Assembly (NCBI GenBank): GCA_026126025.1
Contig: JAHCJZ010000003.1
Span: forward strand, 124,001 to 188,000
Direction of reading: 5' to 3'
Length of the DNA: 64,000 bases
Source of the DNA: Bauldia sp.
GTDB lineage: Bacteria; Pseudomonadota; Alphaproteobacteria; Rhizobiales; Kaistiaceae
The notes under the pieces were generated by a model. The model saw only the letters and a list, made by a program, of their open reading frames with translations. It did not search any database and was not told where the DNA came from. Every line of letters starts with the position of its first letter. Position 1 is the stretch's first letter. A program made the translations under genes and the position numbers. Shown here piece after piece: positions 44,842-53,845 of this stretch.

Positions 44842-45418
44842 TGGTGCTGACGCCGCACTTTGCGTGCGGACGTTCCCCTGTCTGGAATGCTCGGAGCGGA
44901 TGCGGGGCCGGTCGGAGGATCGCTCCGGGAACGGCTTAGAATCCGCGATGGCGTTAGAGTGCTGGGGAGTCCGAAAATCGGTTCCGGGGAACCGGGGCGC
45001 TAATGGCTACGCGCTGCGCCACGTCATGAGGCATACGCCTCGATGGACCCCGCCATTGAGGGCGATCATGCATTTCATCATGTAGCCCTCCTTTCCTCGG
45101 GGGTTGGTTCGGACGCCGCGGCTATACGCCCGCCGATCCCGATTTGCCAGAGCCTGCGGAGCGGGTTCGGCGACTTCCCGCCGAGTGTGGCGGTTCAGCA
45201 ACTTTCGCCCCCTCCTTCTGCCCTGCGCGAACAGCCGATGGTGCGTCAACAGGCGATCGAAGAAACGGTTGCTGAAAAGGACTGCTTGCGCACGAAATCC
45301 AACCTGATAGCGTCAACCTATTGGCGGTGGACGGAAAAACCTTCCGGACGGGTGTCCTCTGCTTGGTCCGGCCTTTGGGGCGTTCAAAAAGAGACTCTGG
45401 GACAAGGAGACTCCAGTC
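44842..45418. other. Long leader/intergenic region before the opp operon
   Basis: About 575 bp with no convincing long gene. It must contain the promoter of the opp operon. AAGGAG lies 11 bases before the oppA ATG. A short leftward ORF with an excellent Shine-Dalgarno is listed separately. No riboswitch-like structure was recognised. Confidence 0.5.
45007..45081 (-). CDS. Candidate 24-residue small protein
   Basis: An ATG pair at 45081/45078 is preceded by AAAGGAGGGCTAC, the best ribosome-binding site in the neighbourhood, and encodes a 24-residue peptide ('MMKCMIALNGGVHRGVCLMT' then four residues) with two Cys. There is no transmembrane segment. It could be a real small protein, a leader peptide or chance. 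Confidence 0.3.
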   Translation of the reverse strand: MMKCMIALNGGVHRGVCLMTWRSA

Positions 45419-47005
45419 ATGAAGCTTACACCGATCATCACAGCAACGGCCGTAGCCGTCGCACTGGCCGCCGGCACCGCCGCCGCCCAGGCGCAGACGC
45501 TGCGCACTTTCAACGGCGGCGAGCCCGCCTCGCTCGACCCGCACCGGGTCTCGGGCGACTGGGAAAACCGGATCGTCGGCGACTATATCGAAGGCCTGAT
45601 GACGGAAGACGAGAACGCCGAGCCGATCCTCGGCCAGGCGGAATCCTACGTCATCTCCGAAGACGGCCTGACCTACACCTTCACCATCCGCGGCGACGCC
45701 GTGTGGAGCGACGGCACGCCGGTCACCGCGCAGGATTTCGACTTCGCGTTCCGGCGCCTGCTCGACCCCGCGACAGCCGCCGATTACGCCTATCTCCAGT
45801 ACCCGATCCTCAATGCCGAGGCGATCAACGGCGGCACCATGGAGATGGACGAGCTCGGCGTCCGCGTGATCGACGACAAGACCATCGAGTTTACGCTCGA
45901 GCGCCCCACCCCCTATTTCATCGACGCGCTGACGCACTACACCGCCTATCCGGTGCCGCGGCACGTGCTTGAGGAGTTCGGCGACGCCTGGATCCAGCCG
46001 GCCAACATCGTTGGCAACGGCCCCTACAACATCGTCGAGTGGATCCCGAACAGCTACATCCGCGCCGTCAGGAGCGACACCTATTACGACGCGGCGAACG
46101 TCGCGATCGCGGAGGTCTACTACTACTCGATGGACGACATCACCGCCGCGCTGCAGCGCTACCGGGCCGGCGAGTTCGATATCCTGACCGACTTCCCGAC
46201 GGACCAGTATCAGCTGCTCCTCGACCAGTATCCCGGTCAGGCTCACGTCGCGCCGTTCCTCGGCCTCTACTACTATGTCATCCAGCACAACATGGACGGC
46301 CTGAACCAGGTCGAGGTCCGGACCGCCATGTCGATGGCGATCAACCGCGACGTGATCGGTCCGCAGATTCTCGGCACCGGCGAACTCCCGGCCTATGGCT
46401 GGGTGCCGCCCGGAACCGCGAATTACGACTATGAGGGCTACGAGCCCGACTGGGTCGCCCTGCCCTACGAAGAGCGGGTCGCCCAGGCGGTCGCGATGAT
46501 GGAAGCGGCGGGCTACTCGGCAAGCAATCGGCTGACGTTGGAGTTGAAGTACAACACCAACGACAACCACCGCCGGATCGCGGTCGCGATCGCGGCGATG
46601 TGGGAGCCGCTGCATATCGATGTCGAGCTGGTCAACGCGGAAGTCGCGGTGCACTACGACCAGCTGCAGAACAACGACTTCGCCGGTGTCGGCCGCGCCG
46701 GCTGGCTGATGGACTACAATGACGCCATCAACATGCTGGAGCTGCTGCGTTCCGACATCATCTACAATTACGGCCGCTGGAATAACCCCGAGTTCGACCA
46801 GCTGGTGCGCGACAGCGCCAACATCACCGACATGGATGCACGCTCCGAGCTCCTTCGGGCGGCGGAAGTGATCGCGATGGAGGATGTCGCGGCATTCCCG
46901 ATCTACTACTACGTGTCCAAGAACGTTGTTTCGCCCCGGGTCCAGGGCTTCAACGACAACGCGAAGGACATCCACCGCACCCGTTGGCTCACGCTGACCG
47001 AGTAG
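45419..47005 (+). CDS. oppA: Oligopeptide ABC transporter substrate-binding protein
   Basis: A 528-residue periplasmic binding protein of the SBP_bac_5 (OppA/DppA) family. Signal peptide 1-23 ends 'TAAAQAQ'. 'LRTFNGGEPASLDPHRVSGD' starts the mature protein, 'YTFTIRGDAVWSDGTPVTAQ' is the family signature and 'VRTAMSMAINRDVIGPQILG' is conserved. It binds oligopeptides for import by the downstream OppBCDF. AAGGAG precedes the ATG. Two GC-rich hairpins after the stop probably protect this message, giving more binding protein than permease. Confidence 0.93.
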   Translation: MKLTPIITATAVAVALAAGTAAAQAQTLRTFNGGEPASLDPHRVSGDWENRIVGDYIEGLMTEDENAEPILGQAESYVISEDGLTYTFTIRGDAVWSDGTPVTAQDFDFAFRRLLDPATAADYAYLQYPILNAEAINGGTMEMDELGVRVIDDKTIEFTLERPTPYFIDALTHYTAYPVPRHVLEEFGDAWIQPANIVGNGPYNIVEWIPNSYIRAVRSDTYYDAANVAIAEVYYYSMDDITAALQRYRAGEFDILTDFPTDQYQLLLDQYPGQAHVAPFLGLYYYVIQHNMDGLNQVEVRTAMSMAINRDVIGPQILGTGELPAYGWVPPGTANYDYEGYEPDWVALPYEERVAQAVAMMEAAGYSASNRLTLELKYNTNDNHRRIAVAIAAMWEPLHIDVELVNAEVAVHYDQLQNNDFAGVGRAGWLMDYNDAINMLELLRSDIIYNYGRWNNPEFDQLVRDSANITDMDARSELLRAAEVIAMEDVAAFPIYYYVSKNVVSPRVQGFNDNAKDIHRTRWLTLTE

Positions 47006-47016
47006 TCCGGCCCATC

Positions 47017-47087
47017 GGCGGCCGCGGTTTCTGACCGCGGCCGCCGAAGCCGGGTTCTCCGCCGGGCGCCCTTCCGAGGGCGCCCGG
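47017..47087 (+). other. Twin GC hairpins between oppA and oppB
   Basis: GGCGGCCGCGGT/ACCGCGGCCGCC (12-bp stem, 47017-47045) and CCGGGCGCCC/GGGCGCCCGG (10-bp stem, 47062-47087). There is no U-tract. Stable stem-loops here are typical of binding-protein operons, where they block 3' exonucleases or partly terminate transcription. Confidence 0.7.
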
Positions 47088-47100
47088 AGAGGGGGTGCCG

Positions 47101-48024
47101 ATGCTCCAATACGCCATCCGTCGCATCCTCGGCGCGCTTCCGATCGCGTTCATCACCATCACCGTGTGCTTCATCATCATGAGGGCCGCCCCGGGCGGCC
47201 CTTTCGATGGCGAGCGGCCCCTGCCGCCGGTCGTGCTGGCGAATGTGCGGGCCTATTACCATCTCGATAAGTCGCTCATCGAGCAGTACTTCATCTATGT
47301 CGGCGGCGTGCTGCGGGGCGATTTCGGCCCGTCAATGTCGAGCTACGACCATTCGGTCAGCGAGCTGCTGGCGATCGGCCTGCCCTATACGCTGACGCTC
47401 GGATTCAGCGCCTTCGTCATCGCCACCTTCATCGGCATCGTCGCCGGCATGGTCGCCGCGGTGAACCAGAACCGCTGGCCGGACTACCTGCTGGTGCTGG
47501 TCGTGATGATCGGCGTCATCATCCCGAATTTCCTGATGGCCTCGATCCTGCAACTCGTCTTCGGCGTCTATCTGCAATGGCTGCCCGCCGGCGGGTGGCG
47601 GGCCGGGGAGATCACCAGCCTCGTGCTGCCGGTCACCGTCCTCGCCTGGCCCCATGCGGCGCGCATCTCGCGGCTGATGCGCGGCTCGATGATCGAGGTG
47701 CTCGGGACGAACTACATCCGCACCGCGCGGTCCAAGGGAATCGGCCAGCGCCTCATCCTGGCGCGGCACGCCATCAAGCCGGCGCTGATCCCGGTGGTGT
47801 CCTATCTCGGGCCCGGCCTCTCCTACCTCCTGACGGGCTCGCTGGTGGTCGAGCAGGTCTTCGGGCTGCCGGGGATCGGCCGCTATTTCATCAACGCGGC
47901 ACTCAACCGCGACTACGGGCTCGTGCTCGGCACGACGATCCTCTACGTCATCCTCATCCTGATCCTGAACCTCATCGTCGACATGATCTACGCCTGGCTC
48001 GATCCCAAGGTGAGGTACCGCTGA
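47101..48024 (+). CDS. oppB: Oligopeptide ABC transporter permease OppB
   Basis: A 307-residue inner-membrane permease with six helices. 'MLQYAIRRILGALPIAFITI' is the typical OppB/DppB N-terminus and 'LTGSLVVEQVFGLPGIGRYF' is conserved near the C-terminus. The EAA coupling loop is 'YIRTARSKGIGQRLILARHA'. GGAGAGGGGG precedes the ATG at 47101 (a GTG six bases upstream is also in frame). The TGA overlaps the oppC ATG. Confidence 0.94.
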   Translation: MLQYAIRRILGALPIAFITITVCFIIMRAAPGGPFDGERPLPPVVLANVRAYYHLDKSLIEQYFIYVGGVLRGDFGPSMSSYDHSVSELLAIGLPYTLTLGFSAFVIATFIGIVAGMVAAVNQNRWPDYLLVLVVMIGVIIPNFLMASILQLVFGVYLQWLPAGGWRAGEITSLVLPVTVLAWPHAARISRLMRGSMIEVLGTNYIRTARSKGIGQRLILARHAIKPALIPVVSYLGPGLSYLLTGSLVVEQVFGLPGIGRYFINAALNRDYGLVLGTTILYVILILILNLIVDMIYAWLDPKVRYR

Positions 48025-48947
48025 TGGCCGGGATCACGGGCAAGGATGCGATCCTCACCGAATATGCCGAGCAGCTCGCCCGCGGCGCCGATGCGCCGAA
48101 AGGCCGGTCACTCAGCCGCGACGCGCTCCGCCGCCTCCTGCGCAACCGCGCGGCGATGGTGTCGATCTTCGTGCTGGTGGCGATCGTCGTCATCGCCTTC
48201 GTCGCACCGGCGTTCATGCCGTGGCAGCCGCGGCAGGTCGATTGGTCGGCGTTCCGCTCGCCGCCCAATGCCGACACCCTGCACTATCTCGGCACCGACC
48301 AGAACGGCCGCGACCTCCTCGCGCGGCTCCTGCAGGGCACCCAGATGTCGATCATCGTGGCGATCGTCGCCACCTTCGTCTCGGTGACGATCGGCATCCT
48401 CTATGGCGCCATTGCCGGCTATATGGGCGGGCGGGTCGACGCGATCATGATGCGGTTCGTCGACATGATGTATGCCCTGCCCTACATCCTGTTCGTCATC
48501 ATCCTCGTCGTCATCTTCGGCCGCAAGCCGATCCTGCTCTTCATCGGCATCGGCGCCATCGAATGGCTGACGATGGCGCGCATCGTGCGCGGGCAGACGC
48601 TGAGCCTGAAGGAAAAGGAGTTCGTGGAGGCGGCGCGGGCGAGCGGGGTGCGGCCGCTCAGCATCATCCTGCGCCACATCGTCCCGAACCTCACCGGGCC
48701 GGTGGTGATCTACGCGACGCTGACGATCCCCGAGATCATCATCACCGAGAGCTTCCTGTCCTATCTCGGCCTCGGCGTCCAGGAGCCGCAGACCTCGCTG
48801 GGCACGCTGATCTCGGACGGCGCAGGGGTGTTCGAGGTCATGCCGTGGCTGCTGGTGCCGCCGGCCGTCGTCCTCGTCCTGATGCTGCTGGCGCTGACCT
48901 ATATCGGCGACGGTCTGCGTGACGCCCTCGACCCCAAGGACCGTTAG
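48024..48947 (+). CDS. oppC: Oligopeptide ABC transporter permease OppC
   Basis: A 307-residue inner-membrane permease. The N-terminal 'RDALRRLLRNRAAMVSIFVL' leads to the first helix. 'HYLGTDQNGRDLLARLLQGT' is the OppC/DppC signature, and the EAA loop is 'FVEAARASGVRPLSIILRHI'. 'ESFLSYLGLGVQEPQTSLG' follows. Starts at the ATG overlapping the oppB stop (TGATG) and ends 3 bp before the GTG of oppD. Confidence 0.94.
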   Translation: MAGITGKDAILTEYAEQLARGADAPKGRSLSRDALRRLLRNRAAMVSIFVLVAIVVIAFVAPAFMPWQPRQVDWSAFRSPPNADTLHYLGTDQNGRDLLARLLQGTQMSIIVAIVATFVSVTIGILYGAIAGYMGGRVDAIMMRFVDMMYALPYILFVIILVVIFGRKPILLFIGIGAIEWLTMARIVRGQTLSLKEKEFVEAARASGVRPLSIILRHIVPNLTGPVVIYATLTIPEIIITESFLSYLGLGVQEPQTSLGTLISDGAGVFEVMPWLLVPPAVVLVLMLLALTYIGDGLRDALDPKDR

Positions 48948-48950
48948 CCC

Positions 48951-49952
48951 GTGAGCGCGATCGTCCTCGACGTCCAGGATCTCTCGGTCAATTTCGCGCT
49001 GCACCAGCGCGAGGTGAAGGCGGTGGCCGACCTCTCCTTCCAGCTGAGCGAAGGCGAGACGCTGGCGGTGGTCGGCGAGAGCGGGTCGGGGAAGAGCCAG
49101 GCCTTCCTCGCGATCATGGGCCTCCTTGCCCGCAACGGCCGCGCCACCGGCCGGGCGATCGCCGGCGGGACCGACCTCCTCGCGCTGTCGCGGCGCGAGC
49201 TCGACAAGCGCCGCGGCCGCGACATCGCGATGATCTTCCAGGATCCGATGACGTCGCTCAATCCGAGCCTGAAGATCAGGAAGCAGCTCGCCGAAGTCCT
49301 GATCCGCCATCGCGGCTATTCGCGCGAGCGGGCGGCGACGCGGGTCATCGAGATGCTGGAGCGCGTAGGCATTCCCGAGCCGGCAAAGCGCGCCAACGCC
49401 TATCCCCACGAGCTGTCGGGCGGGATGCGGCAGCGCGTGATGATCGCGATGGCGCTCCTGTGCGAGCCCAAGATCCTCATCGCCGACGAGCCGACCACCG
49501 CGCTCGACGTCACCGTGCAGGCGCAGATCCTCGACCTCTTCCAGGAGCTCACCGACGATTTCGGCACGGCGCTCGTCCTCATCACCCACGACCTCGGCGT
49601 CGTCGCCGGCATCGCCGACCGGATGATGGTGATGTATGCCGGCCGGGCGGTGGAGAAGGGAACGGTCGACGACCTCTTCTACGATCCGCGGCACCCCTAC
49701 ACCTTCGGCCTTCTCCATTCGACGCCCCATGTCGAGGAGCGCGGCGTGCGTCTTGCCCCGATCAAGGGGCTGCCGCCGAGCCTGGAGCAGCTGCCGCCGG
49801 GCTGCGCGTTCAACCCGCGCTGCGCGTTCCGCTTCGACCGCTGCCTGAGCGAGCGGCCGCTCCTCATCCCGCGGGTGCGCGAGCGGCTGTCGGCCTGCTT
49901 CTACGAGGGCGAGCTCAAGGTCGAGACGCTGGTCGAGGACGCCGCCGAATGA
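48951..49952 (+). CDS. oppD: Oligopeptide ABC transporter ATPase OppD
   Basis: A 333-residue ABC ATPase. Walker A is 'GESGSGKSQAF', the Q-loop 'IFQDPMTSLNPSLKI', signature LSGGMRQR, Walker B 'LIADEPTTALDVTVQ' and the His switch 'LITHD'. The C-terminal oligopeptide-transporter extension has four Cys ('PPGCAFNPRCAFRFDRC' and 'SACF'), the iron-sulfur-type site of this family. GTG start. ATGA overlap with oppF. Confidence 0.94.
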   Translation: MSAIVLDVQDLSVNFALHQREVKAVADLSFQLSEGETLAVVGESGSGKSQAFLAIMGLLARNGRATGRAIAGGTDLLALSRRELDKRRGRDIAMIFQDPMTSLNPSLKIRKQLAEVLIRHRGYSRERAATRVIEMLERVGIPEPAKRANAYPHELSGGMRQRVMIAMALLCEPKILIADEPTTALDVTVQAQILDLFQELTDDFGTALVLITHDLGVVAGIADRMMVMYAGRAVEKGTVDDLFYDPRHPYTFGLLHSTPHVEERGVRLAPIKGLPPSLEQLPPGCAFNPRCAFRFDRCLSERPLLIPRVRERLSACFYEGELKVETLVEDAAE

Positions 49953-51073
49953 ACGCGGTCGACCACACGCTGCTCTCGGTCGAGAATCTTCGGAAAACGT
50001 TCTCGATCCGCGGCGGCTTCTTCCGCAAGCCGCTGACGCTCACCGCGCTCGACGACGTGACGTTCACGGTCAAGACCGGGGAGACGCTCGGCATCGTCGG
50101 CGAGAGCGGCTGCGGCAAGTCAACGCTCGGCCGCTGCATCCTCCAGCTCCTCAAGCCCGACGACGGCAAGGTGCTGTGGCTCGGCCAGGATCTCGTCGGC
50201 CTCAGGGCCGAGGCGATGCGGCTGTGGCGGCAGGACCTCCAGGTCATCTTCCAGGACCCGCTCGCCTCGCTCAATCCGCGCATGACGGTCGGCGACATCA
50301 TTGCCGACCCGCTGCGGGCGCTGAAGCCGGACCTGTCGCGGGCCGAACGGCGGGCGCGGGTGATCCGGATGATGGAGGCGGTCGGCCTCCTCCCCGAGAT
50401 GATCAACCGCTACCCGCACGAATTCTCCGGCGGGCAGGCGCAGCGCATCGGCATTGCGCGGGCGCTGATCACGGAGCCGAAGCTGATCGTCTGCGACGAG
50501 CCGGTGTCGGCGCTCGACGTGTCGATCCAGGCGCAGATCCTCAACCTCCTCGCCGATCTCAAGGACGAGTTCGGGCTGACGCTGGTCTTCATCAGCCATG
50601 ATCTCGGCGTGGTGCGGCATGTCAGCGACCGCATCATGGTGCTCTATCTCGGGCGGATCGTGGAAATGGCGCCGGGCGATGCGCTCTATGCCGCGCCGAA
50701 GCACCCCTATACGCGGGCGCTCCTCACCGCGGTGCCGATCGCCGACCCGAAGCGCGCGCGCGAGCGGACGATCGAGGGCCTCGTCGGCGAGGTGCCGTCG
50801 CCGATCAACCCGCCATCGGGCTGCCATTTCCGCACCCGCTGCCCCTATGCGATCGACGACTGCGCCAAGGCGCGCCCGCCGCTCGAGCCGGCCGGCGACG
50901 AGCGGGTGGTCGCCTGCATCCGCTGGCGCGAGATCGACGAGAAGGGGCTCGCGGCGGCGACACGCGCCACGACCGGCGCCGGCGACGTTCCCTCCCCGGA
51001 GGCCGAGCTGCGGCTGGAGGAAGTTCAGAAGCCCGGCTTCACGCCCGAGGATCCGCGGCCGGACCTCCTTTGA
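49949..51073 (+). CDS. oppF: Oligopeptide ABC transporter ATPase OppF
   Basis: A 374-residue ABC ATPase, partner of OppD. Walker A is 'GESGCGKSTLGRC', signature FSGGQAQR (usually LSGGQRQR, so a variant), Walker B 'LIVCDEPVSALDVSIQ' and His switch 'FISHD'. The Cys-rich C-terminal extension 'PSGCHFRTRCPYAIDDC' is conserved. Its 3' end overlaps the convergent methyltransferase gene by 35 bp. Last gene of the operon. Confidence 0.94.
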   Translation: MNAVDHTLLSVENLRKTFSIRGGFFRKPLTLTALDDVTFTVKTGETLGIVGESGCGKSTLGRCILQLLKPDDGKVLWLGQDLVGLRAEAMRLWRQDLQVIFQDPLASLNPRMTVGDIIADPLRALKPDLSRAERRARVIRMMEAVGLLPEMINRYPHEFSGGQAQRIGIARALITEPKLIVCDEPVSALDVSIQAQILNLLADLKDEFGLTLVFISHDLGVVRHVSDRIMVLYLGRIVEMAPGDALYAAPKHPYTRALLTAVPIADPKRARERTIEGLVGEVPSPINPPSGCHFRTRCPYAIDDCAKARPPLEPAGDERVVACIRWREIDEKGLAAATRATTGAGDVPSPEAELRLEEVQKPGFTPEDPRPDLL

Positions 51074-51872
51074 CCGCCTTCAGCGAGAAGGCGAGCGGCA
51101 TCTTCTTCTGGCCCTCGGCCTGCACATACATCCGCCCCTGCGGCACCATCGAGGGGAAGGCGCGCCACGGGATCATCTCGTGCTCGTGGAGATATTGCAG
51201 CGCCATACCGGCCTCGAGGAGGCCGCCGATGATCTCGGAGAAGGGATGGTTCCAGCCGAAGGCGCGCTCGTTCGCCACCGGCGTGCCGTCGCCAGCGTAG
51301 GACACCGGAGCGATCTCGAGGATCGGGCGCTCGGGCGGCGTGCGCCACTCATAGTCGATCTCGAACCGCCCCTCGCGCTCCTCCAGCATGAACATGAAGG
51401 GATGGCCCTCGGCGAGGTAGAGGACACCGCCGGGGCGAAGGCAGTCGGCGACCGCCTTCGCCCAGCGGCGCACATAGGGCAGCCAGCCGAGCGCGCCCCA
51501 GGTGACGTAGACCATGTCGAAGCCGGTGCCGACCAGCGCGGGGGCATCGAAGACGTTGCCCTCGACGAAGGTGGCGTCGACGCCGAGCTCCGCGGCGAGC
51601 GCCCGGGCGGTCGCGACCGCCCTGGGCGAGAAGTCGAGCCCGGTCACCGTTGCGCCGCGCCGGGCGAGGCAGATCGTGTCGGCTCCGAAATGGCACTGGA
51701 GATGCACGACCTTCTTACCGGCGATGTCCCCGATTTCGGACGCCTCGATCGGGCAGAGGAGATCGCCGCCGGCGCGCAGCTCGTCGAGCGGGTAGACACC
51801 CGTGGTGTCACGCAGATGCAGCCCGACGAGCTCGTCCCAGCGGGCGCGGTTGGCGGCGAAGAACTCTTCCAT
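51039..51872 (-). CDS. Class I SAM-dependent methyltransferase
   Basis: A 277-residue methyltransferase. 'KKVVHLQCHFGADTICLARR' is a modified motif I (usually LDxGxGxG), 'VTGLDFSPRAVATARAL' is motif II, and 'FDMVYVTWGALGWLPYVRRW' and 'CLRPGGVLYLAEGHP' follow. The 'HLQCHFGxDTL' form is typical of a bacterial small-molecule methyltransferase group of unknown substrate. Start chosen at 51872. It overlaps the end of oppF convergently. Confidence 0.85.
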   Translation of the reverse strand: MEEFFAANRARWDELVGLHLRDTTGVYPLDELRAGGDLLCPIEASEIGDIAGKKVVHLQCHFGADTICLARRGATVTGLDFSPRAVATARALAAELGVDATFVEGNVFDAPALVGTGFDMVYVTWGALGWLPYVRRWAKAVADCLRPGGVLYLAEGHPFMFMLEEREGRFEIDYEWRTPPERPILEIAPVSYAGDGTPVANERAFGWNHPFSEIIGGLLEAGMALQYLHEHEMIPWRAFPSMVPQGRMYVQAEGQKKMPLAFSLKAVKGGPAADPRA

Positions 51873-51926
51873 GGCAGGCTCCCGAGCTGAAGCCGCGGCT
51901 TCTAGCACGGGAGCGGCCGGGCTGCG

Positions 51927-52940
51927 CTATGGCCCGAGGAAGAGGTCGCCCCGCCGGAAGATCGACCCGATCCAGTTCCGATAGGCGGCCGCCGCGGGCT
52001 GGCCGGACGTGCCCGGAGGGAACGCCAGGGTGACGATCGCCGCGGCACCGCCACTCGTCGGAACCGGCACCCAGACGATCTTCCCCGCCGTATCGTCGTG
52101 GAATGCCTGAAGGCGCTCGACCAGCGGCGCCATGACAAGTTCGACGGCGGCGATCGCCGGGAACAGGAGCACGGCCTGCGCCGCCTCTCCGTTCTCGCCC
52201 GACGACGCAATGAGCATCACATAGTCAAAGGGCGCGGTGTCGCCCCGGTCGGGGAAGAGCAGCCGCCGCGGCATGCCCGTGGCGCCGAAGGCCGCGAGAC
52301 CCGGCGGCACCGTGGCCCGGGCGGCTTCGACGAGCTCGGCGAGGAGGCGTCTGTCTTCCGCGGCGAAGGCCGCGACTGCATCGGCGAGCAGTGGGGTCGT
52401 AGCGGTCACGATCGCCGCGCCGTCCGTCACCGCCACGCGGTGCGCCTGTGCTCCGCGCATGCCGAACGGGTAGCCGGACTCGATGGCGTTCAGGTTGAGG
52501 GTGCCGTCTTCTCTTTCCGAGAACACGACGAAGCCGCCGAGCTCGGAGCGCGCCATCCCCTCGCGCTGAAGCAACGCCGTGCCGACCGCCTCCGGCGTGA
52601 TGCCGTCGCCGGCAAGGTAGAGGATTTCGTTCGGCGGGGTGCCGTAGTTGAGGATGCCGTCGAGGACCGTGAAGTCGATGCCAACCGTCTCGAGGCCGAC
52701 CGCGGCATCGAGGAGCGACGGCGACAGGTCGGCGTCGCCGACGCCGGGCCACGTTGTGCGGGGCATGTCCGCGAGAAGGGCCGGCGCGATGAAGTACCAT
52801 TCGCCAGACGCCACGATCCCGCCGGGAGATGCAGGCAGCCGGCCCACCATGTCCTCCAGGGCGTCGAAGGCCGCAGCGGAGCCGGCACCCGCGCAGAGCG
52901 CCGCCATGGCGGCCATGACGCGCCCCGCGCCACGGATCAT
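51927..52940 (-). CDS. Exported hypothetical protein
   Basis: A 337-residue protein with a signal peptide (residues 1-24, ending 'AGAGSAAA'). No recognised domain. Repeated motifs such as 'VGIDFTVLDGILNYGTPPNE' and 'RRLLFPDRGDTAPFDYVMLI' suggest an alpha/beta soluble periplasmic protein. The ATG overlaps the stop of the upstream GFA-family gene by four bases (ATGA), so the two are co-translated. Function unknown. Confidence 0.75.
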   Translation of the reverse strand: MIRGAGRVMAAMAALCAGAGSAAAFDALEDMVGRLPASPGGIVASGEWYFIAPALLADMPRTTWPGVGDADLSPSLLDAAVGLETVGIDFTVLDGILNYGTPPNEILYLAGDGITPEAVGTALLQREGMARSELGGFVVFSEREDGTLNLNAIESGYPFGMRGAQAHRVAVTDGAAIVTATTPLLADAVAAFAAEDRRLLAELVEAARATVPPGLAAFGATGMPRRLLFPDRGDTAPFDYVMLIASSGENGEAAQAVLLFPAIAAVELVMAPLVERLQAFHDDTAGKIVWVPVPTSGGAAAIVTLAFPPGTSGQPAAAAYRNWIGSIFRRGDLFLGP

Positions 52941-53413
52941 CGCGGCGGCCAGTCCGTGGTGTCGTGGTCGGGGTGCTGGTGGCTGGTGGACTTGATGTCG
53001 GCGGCAAGCTTCGGGTCGCTGTCCTCGGTGGTCTCGCCCGGCAGCGCGGCCAGCTCCGCGAACCACGGCATGCGCGCCTCGATGCCATATTGGTGCGCCG
53101 GCTTCACTGCGGCGGGATCGTCGAGCGAACCGAGGGAGATCGCGATCCGCTTCGAGGTGAGGTAGCGGAATGAGAGCGGCGTCCCGCACGCGGCGCAGAA
53201 GCCGCGTTCCGCCTGGTCGGAGCTGCGGAAGATCGCCATCTCGCCGCGGGTGATCTCGAAGGCCTCGCGCGGGACACCGGCAAGCGGCGCGAAGAACGAG
53301 CCGAACGCCTTCTGGCACATCCGGCAATGGCAGATATGCGGGTTGCCGGGCGGCTCGTGGAGCGCATAGCGCACCGCCCCGCACTGGCACCCGCCGGTGA
53401 TCCGAACGCTCAT
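52937..53413 (-). CDS. GFA/CENP-V family zinc protein
   Basis: A 158-residue protein of the glutathione-dependent formaldehyde-activating enzyme (Gfa) fold. The zinc-binding Cys are at 'GGCQCGAVRY', 'CHCRMCQKAFGS' and 'GFCAACGTPL'. The fold is found in many small-molecule enzymes; true formaldehyde activation is not shown. It is translationally coupled to the downstream exported protein gene. Confidence 0.9.
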   Translation of the reverse strand: MSVRITGGCQCGAVRYALHEPPGNPHICHCRMCQKAFGSFFAPLAGVPREAFEITRGEMAIFRSSDQAERGFCAACGTPLSFRYLTSKRIAISLGSLDDPAAVKPAHQYGIEARMPWFAELAALPGETTEDSDPKLAADIKSTSHQHPDHDTTDWPPR

Positions 53414-53553
53414 GACGCCTCTCTTACCAGACCGCCGGCACGCCGTTGAGGCCCCCGCCCTTTCGCGGCGCGGCGGGGCATGGCTCCCCGCCGCGGACTT
53501 GGTATGATCCGCCGCAGAAGCGGTGCCGCCGCCAACCGGGAGAAGGCCGGTCC

Positions 53554-53754
53554 ATGGCCCGACTGACCAAGGAAGAGATCGAGCAGCGGGACTATGAGGA
53601 CGCGGTCCGCTGGCAGGCGGAGCGCGACGCGGCCGAGGCGCGCGGCGAAGCCGTCGGCGGGACGTCGCTTGGCCGGATTCGCAGCATCGCGAAGTGGGCG
53701 GCGTTCTTCATCGCCGCCGTGTTCATCTTCAACGCGCTCCGCCGCATGCTGTGA
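53554..53754 (+). CDS. Small single-helix membrane protein
   Basis: A 66-residue protein: a highly charged N-terminal half ('LTKEEIEQRDYEDAVRWQAE') followed by one transmembrane helix ('WAAFFIAAVFIFNALRRML'). GGAGAAGGCCGGTCC precedes the ATG at 53554. No family recognised, but the composition strongly suggests a real protein. Confidence 0.65.
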   Translation: MARLTKEEIEQRDYEDAVRWQAERDAAEARGEAVGGTSLGRIRSIAKWAAFFIAAVFIFNALRRML

Positions 53755-53845
53755 CCGGGGCGGGCGTGACCGCGTCGTCAGCCGGTGCGCGTGGGATCGC
53801 CGCCGCGGAAGAAGGCGCCCGTCGCTCCGGCGGGCATCGCGCCGG

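Noticed and set aside
45122-46975. 617-residue leftward open frame
   Set aside because: Antisense shadow of oppA, without signal peptide or domain, while oppA is unambiguous.
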